From: Ailurus styani | Taxonomy: Eukaryota; Chordata; Mammalia; Carnivora; Ailuridae | Assembly: GCA_002007465.1 (NCBI GenBank) | Contig: LNAC01000032.1 | Location: 812,180-876,179, forward strand | Reading direction: 5' to 3' | Length of the DNA stretch: 64,000 nucleotides | Notes under the pieces: model-generated | What the model saw: the letters and a program-made list of their open reading frames with translations, nothing else | The model's database searches: none | Told to the model about the DNA's origin: nothing | Part shown: in pieces, positions 26,254-38,320 of the stretch | How positions within the stretch are numbered: the first letter of the stretch is position 1 | Layout of the letters: each line of letters opens with the position of its first letter | Position numbers and translations under genes: made by a program

Positions 26254-26405
26254 TATATTCGGTGCTCTTCGAACTGGTGCTTATATGGTGTACATTTTGA
26301 TGACCAAAGGCCTGAAGCAGTCAGTTTGTGACCAGAGTTTTTACAATGGACCTGTCAGCAAATTCTGGGCTTATGCATTTGTGCTAAGCAAAGCACCCGA
26401 ACTAG
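26254..26405 (+). CDS. ELOVL6: ELOVL6 penultimate coding exon (residues 74-125)
   Basis: ELOVL6 is the endoplasmic-reticulum condensing enzyme that adds malonyl-CoA-derived two-carbon units to C12-C16 acyl-CoAs, chiefly palmitoyl to stearoyl. This 152-base exon starts with T, which completes a Ser codon begun in the previous exon, then gives 50 codons ([20 protein letters not shown] at the start, SKAPEL at the end) and a final G that opens a Gly codon. A pyrimidine-rich acceptor ends in AG at 26252-26253 and a consensus GTGAGT donor follows at 26406. The exon carries the first half of the elongase KxxExxDT motif (Lys120, Glu123), completed in the next exon. It spans a membrane segment and the loop after it. 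The numbering fits a 265-residue protein. Residue 102 is Ser where I recall Gly in human. Identification is from recall of the family protein and is strong. Confidence 0.97.
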
Positions 26406-27483
26406 GTGAGTGTCTTCTCTCCTTCCGTTTGCACCCCCACCCCTCTGGGTAGCTACACACCCACAAGATTTATTTATTTGAAAATGGACAAAGAAACCAT
26501 TCAAAGGTCCTGTTTTATTGGTTGCAAGAAAGTTATAATCAATGAATTTGAGTTCTTGACTAACGTTTCCATTATCTCTCTCTCCCCTCCTTCCCTCTGT
26601 TTCAACAATTGTACATTGTGTATGTGAAGAGCAAAATAGTTTACGGAAACATGCAGACTTCCAGACACTCCTGGAAATACACCCCCGGGGGCATATAAAA
26701 TCTATACACAGTCCCTCTGTCCCACGCATTAATGGCCGTGCCAAGCTGAGAACGTGGAGGAAAATTCGCAATGCAGCTCTCTCCCGGTCCCACATGGAAG
26801 CAGACTTACATCCTGGCGTTAGGATTCAGACGAGGAGACTAGGCTTTCCATTTGGGTGTCCTCATGGTCTAATTAACAAATGCTAAGGGTTGGTTTCTGG
26901 TGTTGTTTGATTTGAATCAACTAAGAGATGGGCCTTGGAGAAGACTGTGGCTCCCCTTCTAGAACTGAATCCAAAATACTGGCTATTTACATAGATTCCT
27001 AAGGTTTCTCCTTCAGCTCTTTAATGGTCTTGAATATAAGTGTGGTGCAGATTCACAGAAACAGTGGGAAATTCGTGGCAAGGATGGGACCTGGATGTAG
27101 TTCCCCAGGAAAATATCTTTACTGCTAGAGAAAGGGATCTGCTGGTGATCCTAAACTCTGGGCTCATCCCTGAGCAATACGGGCCATCATCTCACAATCT
27201 TATCTATATCCTTAAGGAAAACCTCTTTATGCTCTGGGTTCTTTAATTTTTTATCAGAAATTAAGAATTGTATTATTTTGTTCAAAATACTTATTTGTAG
27301 ATTGGATTCCCTCTCCTGTTTCTCCTTAAAAGGGGGTTAGAGGTTTTACTTTCCTCATAAGCCACATAAAATCAAGCTATCCACAGTCTTTCTTTAAGGT
27401 ATCTTTAGTTCATATCTTGTGTCTGTTCACAAAGGATATGAGGTCTCTCAGATATGTACGTCGGCAGCCCATCTATCCACTTA

Positions 27484-27662
27484 TTTTATTTTATTTTATC
27501 TTATTTTATTTGAGAGAGAGAGAAAGCATGAGAGGGAAGGTCAGAGGGAGAAGCAGACTCCCCACGGAGCTGGGAGCCCGATGTGGGACTCGATCCTGGG
27601 ACTCCGGGATCATGACTTGAGCTGAAGGCAGTTGCTTAACCAACTGACCCACCCAGGCGCCC
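27484..27662 (-). repeat. CAN-SINE, antisense
   Basis: Tail TTTTATTTTATTTTATC on the left, reversed head GACCCACCCAGGCGCCC on the right. Flanked by TCTATCCACTT and TCTATTCACTT. Confidence 0.95.
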
Positions 27663-27924
27663 TCTATTCACTTTCTATGGCAGCTCTACACCTGCTGCCT
27701 GCCTACAGAGAGTGGGCAACTGATTTGAACTGTCAGTCTGATCATTGTTTTCCCAAGTCAAAGGCAAGGGAAGAGCAGCAGAGGAAAACTTCTGAAAACC
27801 TTTGCTAAGAGGAGCAGGGATATGGAGGTGAATGCTCTACAGTCCAAAATAATAGATCACTGTTGTGTGTGCACGCACACACGCAAGAGCCCATGAAGGT
27901 AGACTTAGATTGAAATGCATTGGT

Positions 27925-28010
27925 ATGGATGTATTCATTCATTCACTTAAACATATTTATATTAAGCGCCAACAATAGGCATTTAATAGGGGCTAGAATG
28001 GAATGTCTAA
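27925..28010 (-). repeat. Old MIR/L2-type remnant
   Basis: TTCATTCATTCACTTAAACA and ATATTAAGCGCCAACAATAGG resemble the reversed end of MIR or L2 elements. Low information. Confidence 0.35.
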
Positions 28011-28798
28011 CTCCTCTAAAAAAGAAATTTAGAATATGAATTTCATGAACCAGGCCCCAGGAGGCGATTCTTCATATTTGAATTGAGACCACAAGCTGCC
28101 AGATCTTAGGCTAGAAAAATGTTTTTCCAACTTGGAGCTACACACAATGCCTAAGACAGATGTGTTTTGAGGAATCGCAAAATTCTATGGGAACATTTTA
28201 ACCTTGTGTTTTCGCTTAGAGATAAAATAAAAGACTGTCTTGCCAGATATATTTCTTTCATAGTGATTCTTTAGATTCATAGAGCAACTGAGCCAGATTA
28301 CTTTTTCTCAAACTAGTGTTTGTCTGAGAATGTGAGCATGTATCCTCATGTATTCTCTAGGGGTTGGGTGGCATTTTCTTTAAAATGCATTAATTACTAA
28401 TGTTTGAGAATTATTCACTTTGAGAACTATTATATCTCTCTGACTTTTAATTTATGCTGTATAATAAGTATCCTTATGAATCTCCCCATCTTTTTTGATA
28501 CAGAGCTGACTACAGATGTGTGAAAACAGTAAATGCACGAACCCCACGTTTCCCACTACATGGTCACCACTAAACACTACATAATTTCACTACCCTCAGC
28601 ATTTTCCAAAAACATCAGCAATGGTGCCTCTATGCTTCTGGCCCTTAAGCCTTAAATTGCAAAGTAACAACCTCAGTCTTTGCTTCTAGAAATCCTTTTT
28701 CCTTGCAAGGGCGATGTGCACCCTGAGTTTTAACCAGGTGTATTTGAGGGACTTGAAACTAAAAATAGTCCCTTCCACCTTTAGAATAATTTCCTTCT

Positions 28799-28991
28799 TT
28801 TTTTTAAGATTTTATTTATTTATTTGACAGAGAGAGAGATTACAAGTAGGCAGAGAGGCAGGCAGAGAGAGAGGGGGAAGCAGGTTCCCTGCTGAGCAGA
28901 GAGCCCAGTGTGGAGCTCGATCCCGAGACCCTGAGATCATGACCCGAGCCGAAAGCAGAGGCTTTAACCCGCCGAGCCACCCAGGCGCCCC
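28799..28991 (-). repeat. CAN-SINE, antisense
   Basis: T-run and AAGATTTTATTTATTTATTT to CCGAGCCACCCAGGCGCCCC. Close to the young consensus. Confidence 0.96.
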
Positions 28992-29414
28992 TTGAAGAGC
29001 CACCTCAACCTATTCATAGTGGTCATTTTTCTTCAAAGACATGAATAGACCTATACAGTCTTGTCCTCCCATCTTCTGTTCCAGACTGACATCATAGTTT
29101 TAGGAGGGTGGACAGAGTTAGAATTTCTGCACAAGGGCTATTAGTGAAGCATTTAGAGGTATTTGTGCTATTGTTCTCTGTCTTGTTAAAATGCTGGTCT
29201 GGATGATGCTAATTAATCAACTGTCTTAATTCAATATAGACCCTGACATGCCACTCCCTGTGCCCCAATATTGGCTTATAATTGAACACAATTCTATTCT
29301 CTCTTGAGCCCAGAACAAACTGTAGTGTAGTCTCTTGCGCCGTTGTTTCAATAATCCTTTTCCCCAAGAAGACTCATTCACCATAGTGATTTGTAGGTTG
29401 GATATCAAACAATC

Positions 29415-29816
29415 CATTTTTTTAAATTAACATATAACGTTATTATTTGTTTCAGGAGTACAGGTCTGTGATTCATCAGTCTTACGCAATTCAAAGCACA
29501 TATGCCTCCCCAATGCCCACCGCCCAGCCACGCCATCCCTCCCATCCCCCTGCCCTCCACCAACCCTCGGTTTGTTTCCTGAGTTTAAGAGTCTCTTATG
29601 GTTTGTCTCCCTCTCTGGTTTTGTCTTGTTTCATTTTTCCCTCCCTTCCCCTATGATCCTCTGCCTTGTTTTTCAAATTCCTCATATCAGCGAGATCATA
29701 TCATATTTGTCTTTCTCTGATTGACTTATTTCACTTAGCATAATACCCTCTAGTTCCATCCACGTCGTAGCAAATGGCAAGATTTCGGGGTGTTTTTTGA
29801 TGGCTGCGTAATATTT

Positions 29817-29856
<40 letters not shown>

Positions 29857-29900
29857 TATATATACATCTCACACCTTCTTTATCCATTCATCTATTAAAC
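29415..29900 (-). repeat. L1 3' end, antisense, with (TG)n
   Basis: Reversed L1 3'UTR and ORF2 end: AGGAGTACAGGTCTGTGATT, TTCACTTAGCATAATACCCT, CTAGTTCCATCCACGTCGTA. Similar bases flank it (CAATCCATTT, CAGTCCATTT). Confidence 0.85.
29818..29855. repeat. (TG)n microsatellite
   Basis: Seventeen or so pure TG units interrupting the L1 copy, a likely polymorphic marker. Confidence 0.95.
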
Positions 29901-31528
29901 AGTCCATTTCTTTACAGTTAAAATATAGGATTGAAGTATGGATAATGGGCTAAAGAGTTGGAAAAAATAAAATCCTAAACTTGATCTGATTCTTTAATGA
30001 GGCTAGTGATATTCTTCATATAGTTTCAGGTTCCCTATACAGATATTTTCATGGTCAGAGTACCCTTTTTTCAGTTCTAAGATATGCCTTATTTTCCCTC
30101 AAATATTCTGGAGCTCATTGACAAATGGCCTTCCCCAAATAAACTGCTGAATCAAAATAGATCCAAAAACCAGATAGCCAGTCCCTAGCCCTTATTTAGC
30201 GAACATATTTTCTTGGATGCCTTTTTGTTCATTTTGGAAGTTAAAAATCCCTTTCCAGTTTCTTCACTCTTAGAAGACATTGTTGCTACCATTTAATTAA
30301 GAAAGATCTATCCACTGGGATTATTGAGAACTCTTCTTATTTTTAGGTCCTAAGCTCTGCTTTTCAGTACTCTAAAATTCTGGAGTCCCTTATGTGCAGC
30401 AGAAAGAGAAGGTTTCTGTGGGAAGGAATAGTTCTGTGTTCAATACTGATATTTTATTTTCCCACCAAAACGCATGTCCGCAGTTTTCACTATACTTTCT
30501 TTTGGAGGGGGGCAGGCAGGCAGAACGCACATGACATCAGAGTCACCATTTCTAAGTGTACAAGTCTGGCATTAAGAACACTTGCGTCGTTGCATGATCC
30601 TCACCACATGCTTCTCTAGCACTGCTTCATTTTCCCCAAAGGACACTACCCATTAACCACCATCCTTCGCTGAACCCTTAAGAGCAAGAAAGGCTTTGTG
30701 TTTCCACAGAAAACAATGAGCTCGTTTCAGTGAATTATAGAGTTACGACCCATTAGAACAAATGAGGAGAAGAGAACCACCAACCCGCTCTGCGTGCCAA
30801 AATTTTGCGCGCCTACTGTTTGAGTTATATTAAAACCTGCTGAGATTTGCTTTTGTTAAAACTTGGAAAGATCTGCTCCAAGTCTCAGTCCTTGCTCAGT
30901 TGAGCTTGTCATTGTTTCTGAAACTGACTCAGCAGAGCTCCGGCTGACTCTGCGAAGAGGGGCACGGCCATCTGGGACAAACCCCACAGAGTGGCCTTGT
31001 GGTGACTGCAAGCACCCTGGGGGTTGCCAACTGCCAACTGCCTGCTCCCAGCAGCACAGACATCTGTACTTAGCAGACACACAGGCTGGAGGCAGACTGT
31101 TGGGGAGGGACACTTGGGAATGAGGATACCATGCCCTGCCTACGAACTGGCTCTTGGCCGAAAATAGCTGAATCGAAAGTTAGAGAGACTGCGGTAGAGA
31201 AAACAAGAGCCAGCGGTCACTCGAATGGGTGACGTGGCTGAATCGTTCAAGAGTCAACAGTCCCACCACTTATTGTTGGTCAACATTCTTTCCATAATGC
31301 AAACCAGACCTTTGACCAAGAAAGACGGGTCGGCCAACGTCAAATACACAGTCCCTATCTTTGGTTTGCATTTCTGGGTCACTCGGTAGCTTTTGGCAGG
31401 GCTGTAAATACCCTATCTTGGTACGACTGGCTCATGGCAAATCAAGTGCGACATTACGCAGTTTCCATGGAAGAAAAATAATTTATAACTGCCAGGGTGT
31501 TGTGACTGATGCATCTTAGCCGCAGTAT

Positions 31529-31583
31529 CAAAAAAAAAAAAAAAACAAAAAAACCCAAACAAACAAAAGAAAAAAAAAAAAAC
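31529..31583. repeat. A-rich simple repeat
   Basis: Two A-runs joined by AACAAAAAAACCCAAACAAA. No SINE body adjoins it. Confidence 0.85.
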
Positions 31584-31844
31584 TTAGGAGGTCTCAGGAA
31601 GCTCTTCTGAAACCCCACCTGTTTCCCCTTCCCGCTACCCAGGGGAAACTATTATTCCCTAGGTCAACAGCCTGCTTGGAGATAGTAACCTTGATGTAGC
31701 CTTGGAGTGGTGGTCCTGAGAGGCCCCAGGGCCCGGATTGGAAAGTACTCATCTTCATTACTCCCCCTGCCCTCCTGTATGTCGATTTCAGAAAAAAATT
31801 CCTAAAGGAATTCAAATTAATTTTGTTTTAGAGATCTCATGACA

Positions 31845-32057
31845 TCGGGACTCCTGGGTGACTCAGTCAGTTGGTTAAGTGTCCAACTCGTGATTTCAGC
31901 TGAGGTCATGATCTCAGGGTCGTGAGATCGAGCCCCATGCAGGGATCTGTGCTCAGCATGAGTCTCCTTGGGTTTCTATCTCCCTCTCCTTCTGCCCCTC
32001 CCCCTGCGCACTCCCTCTCTCTCTCTAAAAATAATAAATAAATCCTTAAAAAAAATA
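31845..32057 (+). repeat. CAN-SINE, sense, older
   Basis: Head GGGACTCCTGGGTGACTCAG, CT tract and AATAATAAATAAATCC tail. Flanked by AGATCTCATGAC and AGATCTCATAAC. Confidence 0.93.
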
Positions 32058-33911
32058 AAGATCTCATAACATGTGCTTCACCTCCAGCTCATGGAAACAC
32101 GTACTACGTCTTAATCATGCCCCCTACTCATGAGATCTGAGATCCCTGCTCAGACAGGAAAAACACAAAGCAAGTTTCAGTACCAAGACTGTAGGTTCCA
32201 CTTTTCATTCCAGGTTAGCCCATTCTGATATGGTCTGTCTTTTGTCCCCTGTTACTCTCTGCACACTAAAATTGTTCTTCAGCCAATAAAGTTTTAATAT
32301 AAAAGTGATGATAGAGTTAAAATTAAATCTAAAGAATTAAAAAGGATGAGCTACTTATTACTCTATAGCAAATAACCTAATACATGTGTTTGGATATTGT
32401 GTGGCTTGTACATTTCAGTCGTGCTTAGAGGCTCATAAAAAACATCTTCTCAATTATGAATGAGTTTGTTTTTACCATGTAATTCCTTGGACGTCTACCT
32501 CCTTTCCACCGCGAACAAAAGTAGGCTGGAATTATTGCATCTACATTATAGTTTACTGAGCAAAGGGAGGCACAGAGTAGTAATTGCACAGGAATAGTGG
32601 GTCTTTGACAGGCACACAAAAATAGCACTGTTTAACACTAAGAAGTAGACCCCAGGTCTCCTGATATCAGTTTTGTCTCTGAAATACACAAGTGAGAGTT
32701 ACTGTCACCATCAATCATTATATGTCAGGCATCTCAGAAAAGAGAAAAGGACATCAAAGAAAATTTTATAATAGGTCTCAAGATACTGCTCTCCTTTCCT
32801 GTTCTAAACAAATACGAAGTACTAATGTTTAACACTTCAGTAGGGAAACAAAACAAACGAATAGCTCCTGCTGAATGGAATGGGGTACCACCTGGCTTAT
32901 TCCAGCCATGGCCATCAGAACCTTAAAAATCTTCCCAAGGTCCCACATTCCTTGACCTTTCGTAGTGCCAAATGGTTTAGGACATTGGTGAAGTCTGATG
33001 GATACGACGAGGTTAAGTACTAATTCCGTTGTGCTTAATTAGATTTAGAAAATGAAGAGGGCCTCTGGTTCTCCTTATTGTACAGAAACGAGTCAAGTTT
33101 GAGTTCACCAAAGGTCATGAAGGAGGTTGGGTTTTCTCATCCTTGAGAAGAGATAGGAAAGAGAATGGAGCATGAATCCTGTTTTTGTCCCACATCCCCA
33201 ATACTTCTCCCCAATACTATCCCTTCCCCTTTTTTCATACTTGTTAATGAAATCGTGTGCATTTGTTACTATGCTTTCTCCATCCATTTTGTTGTAAGTG
33301 TCCTGTGGTGTATTTTTTTTAATCCCTAAGGCTTTTCAGAGAATCATTACATATAAATAGCATCTACCTACTTGAGCATAATTCTAGCTTCTGTAACATA
33401 AATTTTCCTATCTTACGGACAGTGGTCTTTTTCTTCAAAAAAAAAAGTATATTGTTAATAATAGATTCTGGAAAGCTTTCTTAAAGTTAACTCTGTAAAA
33501 ATGTGTGTCATTCTCCATTCTTATCACTCAATTCATTGGTATAAAATATTCAGGTTACCATGTTCAGCAAATATGGAGAGGTGACTTTTCCTTTCTTTTT
33601 CTGTTTTTGCCTTTTGTTTCAATTTTACTCCTCTGACTGCCAAATATCTATTGAGGCTTCACCTTTTAAAGGGAGCTCACACAGATGGCTTTTTTAGAAG
33701 TAGCTTTTGCCATACAGCAAAGACAAATGGTCTTCCTGCTCTCGTGAAGCGTATGAACATTTTGCTAGGCACTTGAACAGACTGGAGTCTGTTTCTCTCT
33801 ATTGACAAATAATCTGAGAGAAGTCACTTGACTCTTCCAGATAACATTTCCTAAAATGTATGGTCGAGTTAGAAATTGGGTCCCATCTAGACCAGAAATC
33901 GATAAGATTTT

Positions 33912-34115
33912 GTGTAAAACATCTTATAAAAGTAACATTTATTGCATGTTCTCCATGTGCCAAGAGGGCACACTGATCGTCTTATTTAGCCCTCAGGCGA
34001 TCCCAAGCTACGACTGTTCTCCCCATTACTATCCCCATTTTATAGAAACTGGAAAATAGTGAGGATAAATAATTCACCCAAGCTCACAGAGCTAGTAAAT
34101 ATCCATCCAGCATTC
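33912..34115 (-). repeat. MIR SINE, antisense
   Basis: CATTTATTGCATGTTCTCCATG, then TTACTATCCCCATTTTATAG and CCAAGCTCACAGAGCTAGTAA (read in part), is the reverse of the MIR consensus. It ends about 130 bases before the last exon. Confidence 0.75.
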
Positions 34116-34245
34116 TAACCAAGTCCACCTCACTCTCAAGTACGAGTTCAAGCTGTGTCCCTTCTTGGGAAAAATATAGATTATCGTTCCATCACGGTTG
34201 AGGGGCTCACGTAGACTTTTTTTTTTTTCCTTCTCTGTCTTTCAG

Positions 34246-34670
34246 GAGATACAATATTCATTATTCTGAGGAAGCAAAAGCTGATCTTCCTGCACTGGTA
34301 CCACCACATCACTGTGCTGCTGTATTCGTGGTACTCCTATAAGGACATGGTAGCCGGGGGCGGTTGGTTCATGACCATGAACTATGGCGTGCACGCCGTG
34401 ATGTACTCTTACTATGCCTTGCGAGCAGCGGGCTTCCGAGTTTCCCGGAAGTTTGCCATGTTCATCACCTTGTCCCAGATCACTCAGATGCTGATGGGCT
34501 GTGTCATTAACTACCTGGTCTTCTACTGGATGCAGCAGGACCAGTGTCACTCTCACTTTCAGAACATCTTCTGGTCCTCACTCATGTACCTCAGCTACCT
34601 TGTGCTCTTCTGCCACTTCTTCTTTGAGGCCTACATCGCCAAGATGAGGAAAACAACGAAGGCTGAATAG
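34246..34670 (+). CDS. ELOVL6: ELOVL6 last coding exon (residues 125-265) with stop
   Basis: The exon starts after a T-rich acceptor ending TTTCAG. Its first two bases, GA, join the G from the previous exon to make Gly125. Then come 140 codons and TAG at 34668-34670. Visible motifs: DT of KxxExxDT (Asp126-Thr127), the catalytic histidine box HWYHH (His141, His144, His145), [12 protein letters not shown], and TLSQITQ. Several hydrophobic membrane spans follow. The tail KMRKTTKAE is lysine-rich, as expected of an ER retrieval signal. There are no frameshifts or stops, and length to the stop matches a 265-residue protein exactly. Differences from human as I recall it include Tyr for Cys and Gln for His in the VFYWMQQD loop and Ala for Gly in YIAKM. 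The open frame on the opposite strand at 34242-34556 is a shadow. Confidence 0.98.
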
Positions 34671-35969
34671 TGTTGGAACTGAGAAGGAAGCCATAGCTCA
34701 GGGTCATCAAGAAAAACAATAGACAAAAGAAAAATGGCACAAGGAATCACATATGGTGCAGCTAAAACAAAATAAAACACATGAGCAAACACAAAACCCA
34801 AGGCAGCTTAGGAATAATAAGGTTGACTCAACCCAGTAAGTTTATGATCCTTTTTGGGTGAGGACTCACTGAGTGAACCTCCATCTCGAAGGACTGCTGC
34901 TGGAAAACCCCATCCCCTCCTTAACTGTCAGCTCTAGGACAAATGAGAACAAAAGTGAGCCAGCGGCACACAGAGAGAGAGAGAAATGGAAGGTCCAGAA
35001 AGGCTATTAACACTGTAAGAGAAAAATAAGTATTTACTAAGTGTTATATTTCTCTAAGAATGAAAGAAGTTTACTTAAGAAACTGCGAGCACATACACAC
35101 ACAATCTCTTTGACACTAAACTGGAGCCAATAGAATAGATACAAAATGGAAGAGACACAGGGTGGATTTCTAGAACAATAATGCTTTTGCAAAAATTAAA
35201 GCCTTTTTAAGAAAGGCCAGTAGCTGTAGTGCCCCCCCACCCCCCGCCCGTGAGAAAAGATGTCTTAATCACCTTTCATGAAAACGGATGTAAACAATTG
35301 TATTTCCACTAAGAAGGACTGGTGTTTTTCCTTTCCTAGCACAGTCTCGGGCTAGTGAGTTTGCCAGAACCAGACGGGGCACAATACTTTTCCAAGGTTC
35401 TTCCTGGGAGGATGGAAACAGTGCAGACCAGTTCCTAAAGGGGCAGCTCCACCTCTGAGCATTGCTGATGGTTTCACTGAAATTTCCACTCTGAAATGAG
35501 CTCTGAAGGATTATCCTTGGTTCAGCGGCCCCCAGACTTTTGAACAGAAGAGTAAATACCGAATAGCAAAGTTAAAACTCAACCAGATGCTTTGAAAATG
35601 GATTCTGGACCACCTCTAAAAAGAGTCAGCCCCATACCATTGTTGAGCTGGGAAAAGGACAGTGGGGAAAAGATGGGAGCTGAGGATCAATCCTACAGAC
35701 ACAGTCTGTATACCCCACTCTATTTGACTTCACACACGCACTCATGGCTTTCCAAATGAAACCCTGTTGTACAGTTCATATTTTCTATATTTTTGTGACT
35801 TTCAAAAAGAAATCTGCAGGGCTCTTCCTGATATTGGGTGAACACTGTGTTTCCGCATCATCTGCGTCTGCTCCCTGAGCGATGCAGAGGTGTGTAAAGT
35901 GCCCTCTGCTGGTCAAGTGGAGATACTTCAACAAACCCTTCATGGCAAGTTTGGCTGAACAGCTGACAA

Positions 35970-36003
35970 CAAAGACCCCCACACACACACCACCCCCCCC
36001 CTC
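35970..36003. repeat. (CA)n/C-rich tract in the 3'UTR
   Basis: CCCCCACACACACACACCAC followed by a C-run. Within the inferred ELOVL6 3'UTR. Confidence 0.85.
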
Positions 36004-36159
36004 GACTTAACCCTTCAAATTTTGAATGATATAAAATACTCGTCATATTTTTGGCCAAATCAGAAGACCTTCCTGCTTCAAGTCAGCTTCAGAAATTTTT
36101 TTAAAAGGGACTTCTGCTCCAGAACTCAGAAAACCAGTTTATTAAGAGCCATATTCTTT

Positions 36160-36196
36160 AAAAAAAAAAAAAAAAAGAGAGAGAGAGAGAGAGAAA
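36160..36196. repeat. A-run plus (GA)n in the 3'UTR
   Basis: An A-run is followed by about nine GA units. Purine-only. Confidence 0.9.
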
Positions 36197-36672
36197 TGAA
36201 AGCTAGATAATATAATATTATCTGTAACACTTCAGTCCTTTACAAGCCAAATAAATGTGTAAACACTCCTAGTATTTCAAAGAAGCAATTATGTAAAATT
36301 GTTCAATGTGATACGCTAGTATTCTAATTGGTTAAGTAGCTTCATGACTAGACAAACTAGATGACACGATTAGCAACTACACTGCATTGATGATACACGC
36401 ATCACCACACGTACGTGCATACAGATGTGGGGTACACTCAACTTCAAAGCCCAAATGAACAGGAACATGTTTTCTGGCTAGCAGAAAAAGAAAACCGTTG
36501 TTTATCTTTCTTGCTTTATTTGAGAGTGTACAGTAAAAGGGATTTTTTCAGATTATTTTTATATTATTTTAGCTTTAACCGTGCTGTCATTCATGAAACA
36601 GAGCTGCTCTGCTTCTCTGTCAGAGATGACAAGGGCTTTCTCAGCATCTTGTTTATGTGTGGAATTTGAAAG

Positions 36673-36678
36673 AATAAA
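36673..36678 (+). terminator. ELOVL6: Possible proximal ELOVL6 poly(A) signal
   Basis: AATAAA is followed within about 25 bases by the GT-rich TCTGTGTGAATGGTTTG. This would give a 2.0 kb 3'UTR that lacks the SINE. Other hexamers at 36250-36255 and 37305-37310 have weaker downstream elements. Confidence 0.4.
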
Positions 36679-37304
36679 GTTTTATCCCATTCTGTGTGAA
36701 TGGTTTGAACAATGAACAAAGAATCCATGCAAACCAAGTCATGACCGCTAGACCCCGGGGTGGGAGCGAGGCCATGCAGGGGAGGGAAGCTGTGACATCT
36801 GTGTTAAGTTATCGTGGACAGTCTACGATGTCTTGACATTGGTTCGTAGGCGAGAAGCAACTGATGGAGGGATGGGTTGGGATTCCTAGGGTGAAAACTG
36901 ACCCGAGCTAAACTCACAACTATGAGGTTCTTAGGATGCAAATAATGTTCTTTTGAACTCTGAAAAGACATGATACTGTGCAATAAGCTTTCTTTCTTAT
37001 AAAAGAAAATGAGCGGAATAATTCACATGAGGAAAAGGCCAAATAACAGTTGACTTGAGTTTAATCGAAGGACCAGTTCGAACTTACCTGGCTGATTTAA
37101 TTTAATTATTGAATCCATTGATTAATCATTGATCTTTTAATGCAGGTTAGAAGAAGGAGATGAGCATAGACTTAAATAGACTCTAAATGATGCTTCCAAA
37201 GCACTTTGATCTCAGTACAAGTTCATACTTGTGTTCACTTGTGAGATAACTTAGAATTTTTGTTTACAGTTTGAATATCTAATATGTAGTTTGTAAATTG
37301 GCTA

Positions 37305-37310
37305 AATAAA
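37305..37310 (+). terminator. ELOVL6: Weak candidate poly(A) hexamer in the 3'UTR
   Basis: AATAAA in GCTAAATAAATC. The downstream stretch (TTTTCCAATGCTTCTC) is only modestly T-rich, so use is doubtful. Confidence 0.2.
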
Positions 37311-38120
37311 TCTAAAGGGTTTTCCAATGCTTCTCATGGGAAGAAAGAAAAACACTTAAAAAAATTCTGGTATTACAGGTTCAATACAGTGTTTTTAACA
37401 TCTCAACTTAACTGCTTAATTATATCAAGATAAGAGGCTAGATCACTAGCCCATGGCAAATCTGAATCCTACCAGAGAATTGACTGCCACATAGATAATC
37501 CTACTGTCAGTTAACATTCCAGAAAAACTTGGGCAGGCAAGTTTTTAGAACTGCCCCACTATGCTGCAATAGATTATCTTTCTACTGGAGATTTTCTACT
37601 GCATTCCAGTCCCATCATGGTGAAAACGTTTCTGGATTGAAAAAACAAACATTGTTCATTTCATATCTAAGTGCGTGCAATTTGATGCCCTCGGTCTGAG
37701 TATCAAACCAAGTCTGAGTTTGCAGTGAAAAACATTCTCATGAAAAATGCTCTATTCGTAGAACAGGAAGTTTTATCTGGGTCTTCTAGTTTTGCTAATG
37801 AGAAAAGAGTAAGCAGTGTGTTATTGAAATCCATGCCAGGCCAAAATACTAATTAAAATCATGTATTGAGGTTATATTATTCCAGATAATTTACTCTCAC
37901 CCTTCTACTCCCACTCCACTTTAAAAATCGGGGCGGGGAGGGTAGGGATAATACATACATATATGTTGTTTAAGGGGAAAGAAAGGATTGATTAGACCCC
38001 TCTCACTTCCGCACCTCTCTAATGTAGCTCAGACCTGAGTCAGACACTTCCTGGGAGGAGGGGTTTTACAGAATGGAATGGAAGAACACTTCTCAGAAAG
38101 AAAGCTACAGAATTTTTTTT

Positions 38121-38320
38121 TTTTAAAGATTTTATTTTTTATTTATTTATTTCACAGAGGGAGAGAGATCACAAGGAGGCAGAGAGGCAGGCAGAGAGAG
38201 GGGGGGAAGCAGGCTCCCCGCTGAGCAGGGAGCCCGATGCGGGCCTCGATCCCAGGACCCTGAGATCATGACCCGAGCCGAAAGCAGAGGCTTTAACCCA
38301 CTGAGCCACTCAGGCGCCCC
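38121..38320 (-). repeat. CAN-SINE, antisense, within the ELOVL6 3'UTR
   Basis: Starts TTAAAGATTTTATTTTTTAT and ends ACTCAGGCGCCCC. Flanked by AGAATTTTTTTTTT on both sides (from 38109 and from 38321). Near the young consensus, so absent from most other mammals at this site by inference. Confidence 0.96.

Larger units (their letters stand above)
26406..34245 (+). other. ELOVL6: ELOVL6 last intron, 7840 bp, GT-AG
   Basis: The intron is bounded by GTGAGT at 26406-26411 and AG at 34244-34245, with a T-run from about 34217 as polypyrimidine tract. It interrupts a Gly codon after its first base (phase 1). It contains three CAN-SINEs (two antisense, one sense), an antisense L1 tail, a (TG)n tract and MIR fragments. 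Stretches 26420-27470, 28010-28790, 29000-29410, 29900-31520 and 32070-33900 show no recognisable element or coding sequence. Confidence 0.95.

Noticed and set aside
26355..26795. 146-residue minus frame overlapping the 26254-26405 exon
   Set aside because: Partly antisense to ELOVL6 coding sequence and partly intron; no homology or start context.
30856..31123. Paired 85/86-residue frames on both strands
   Set aside because: Mirror frames over a GC-richer intron segment; no protein family recognised.
34242..34556. 104-residue minus frame over the last ELOVL6 exon
   Set aside because: It is the complement of a strong, conserved coding exon; an antisense shadow.
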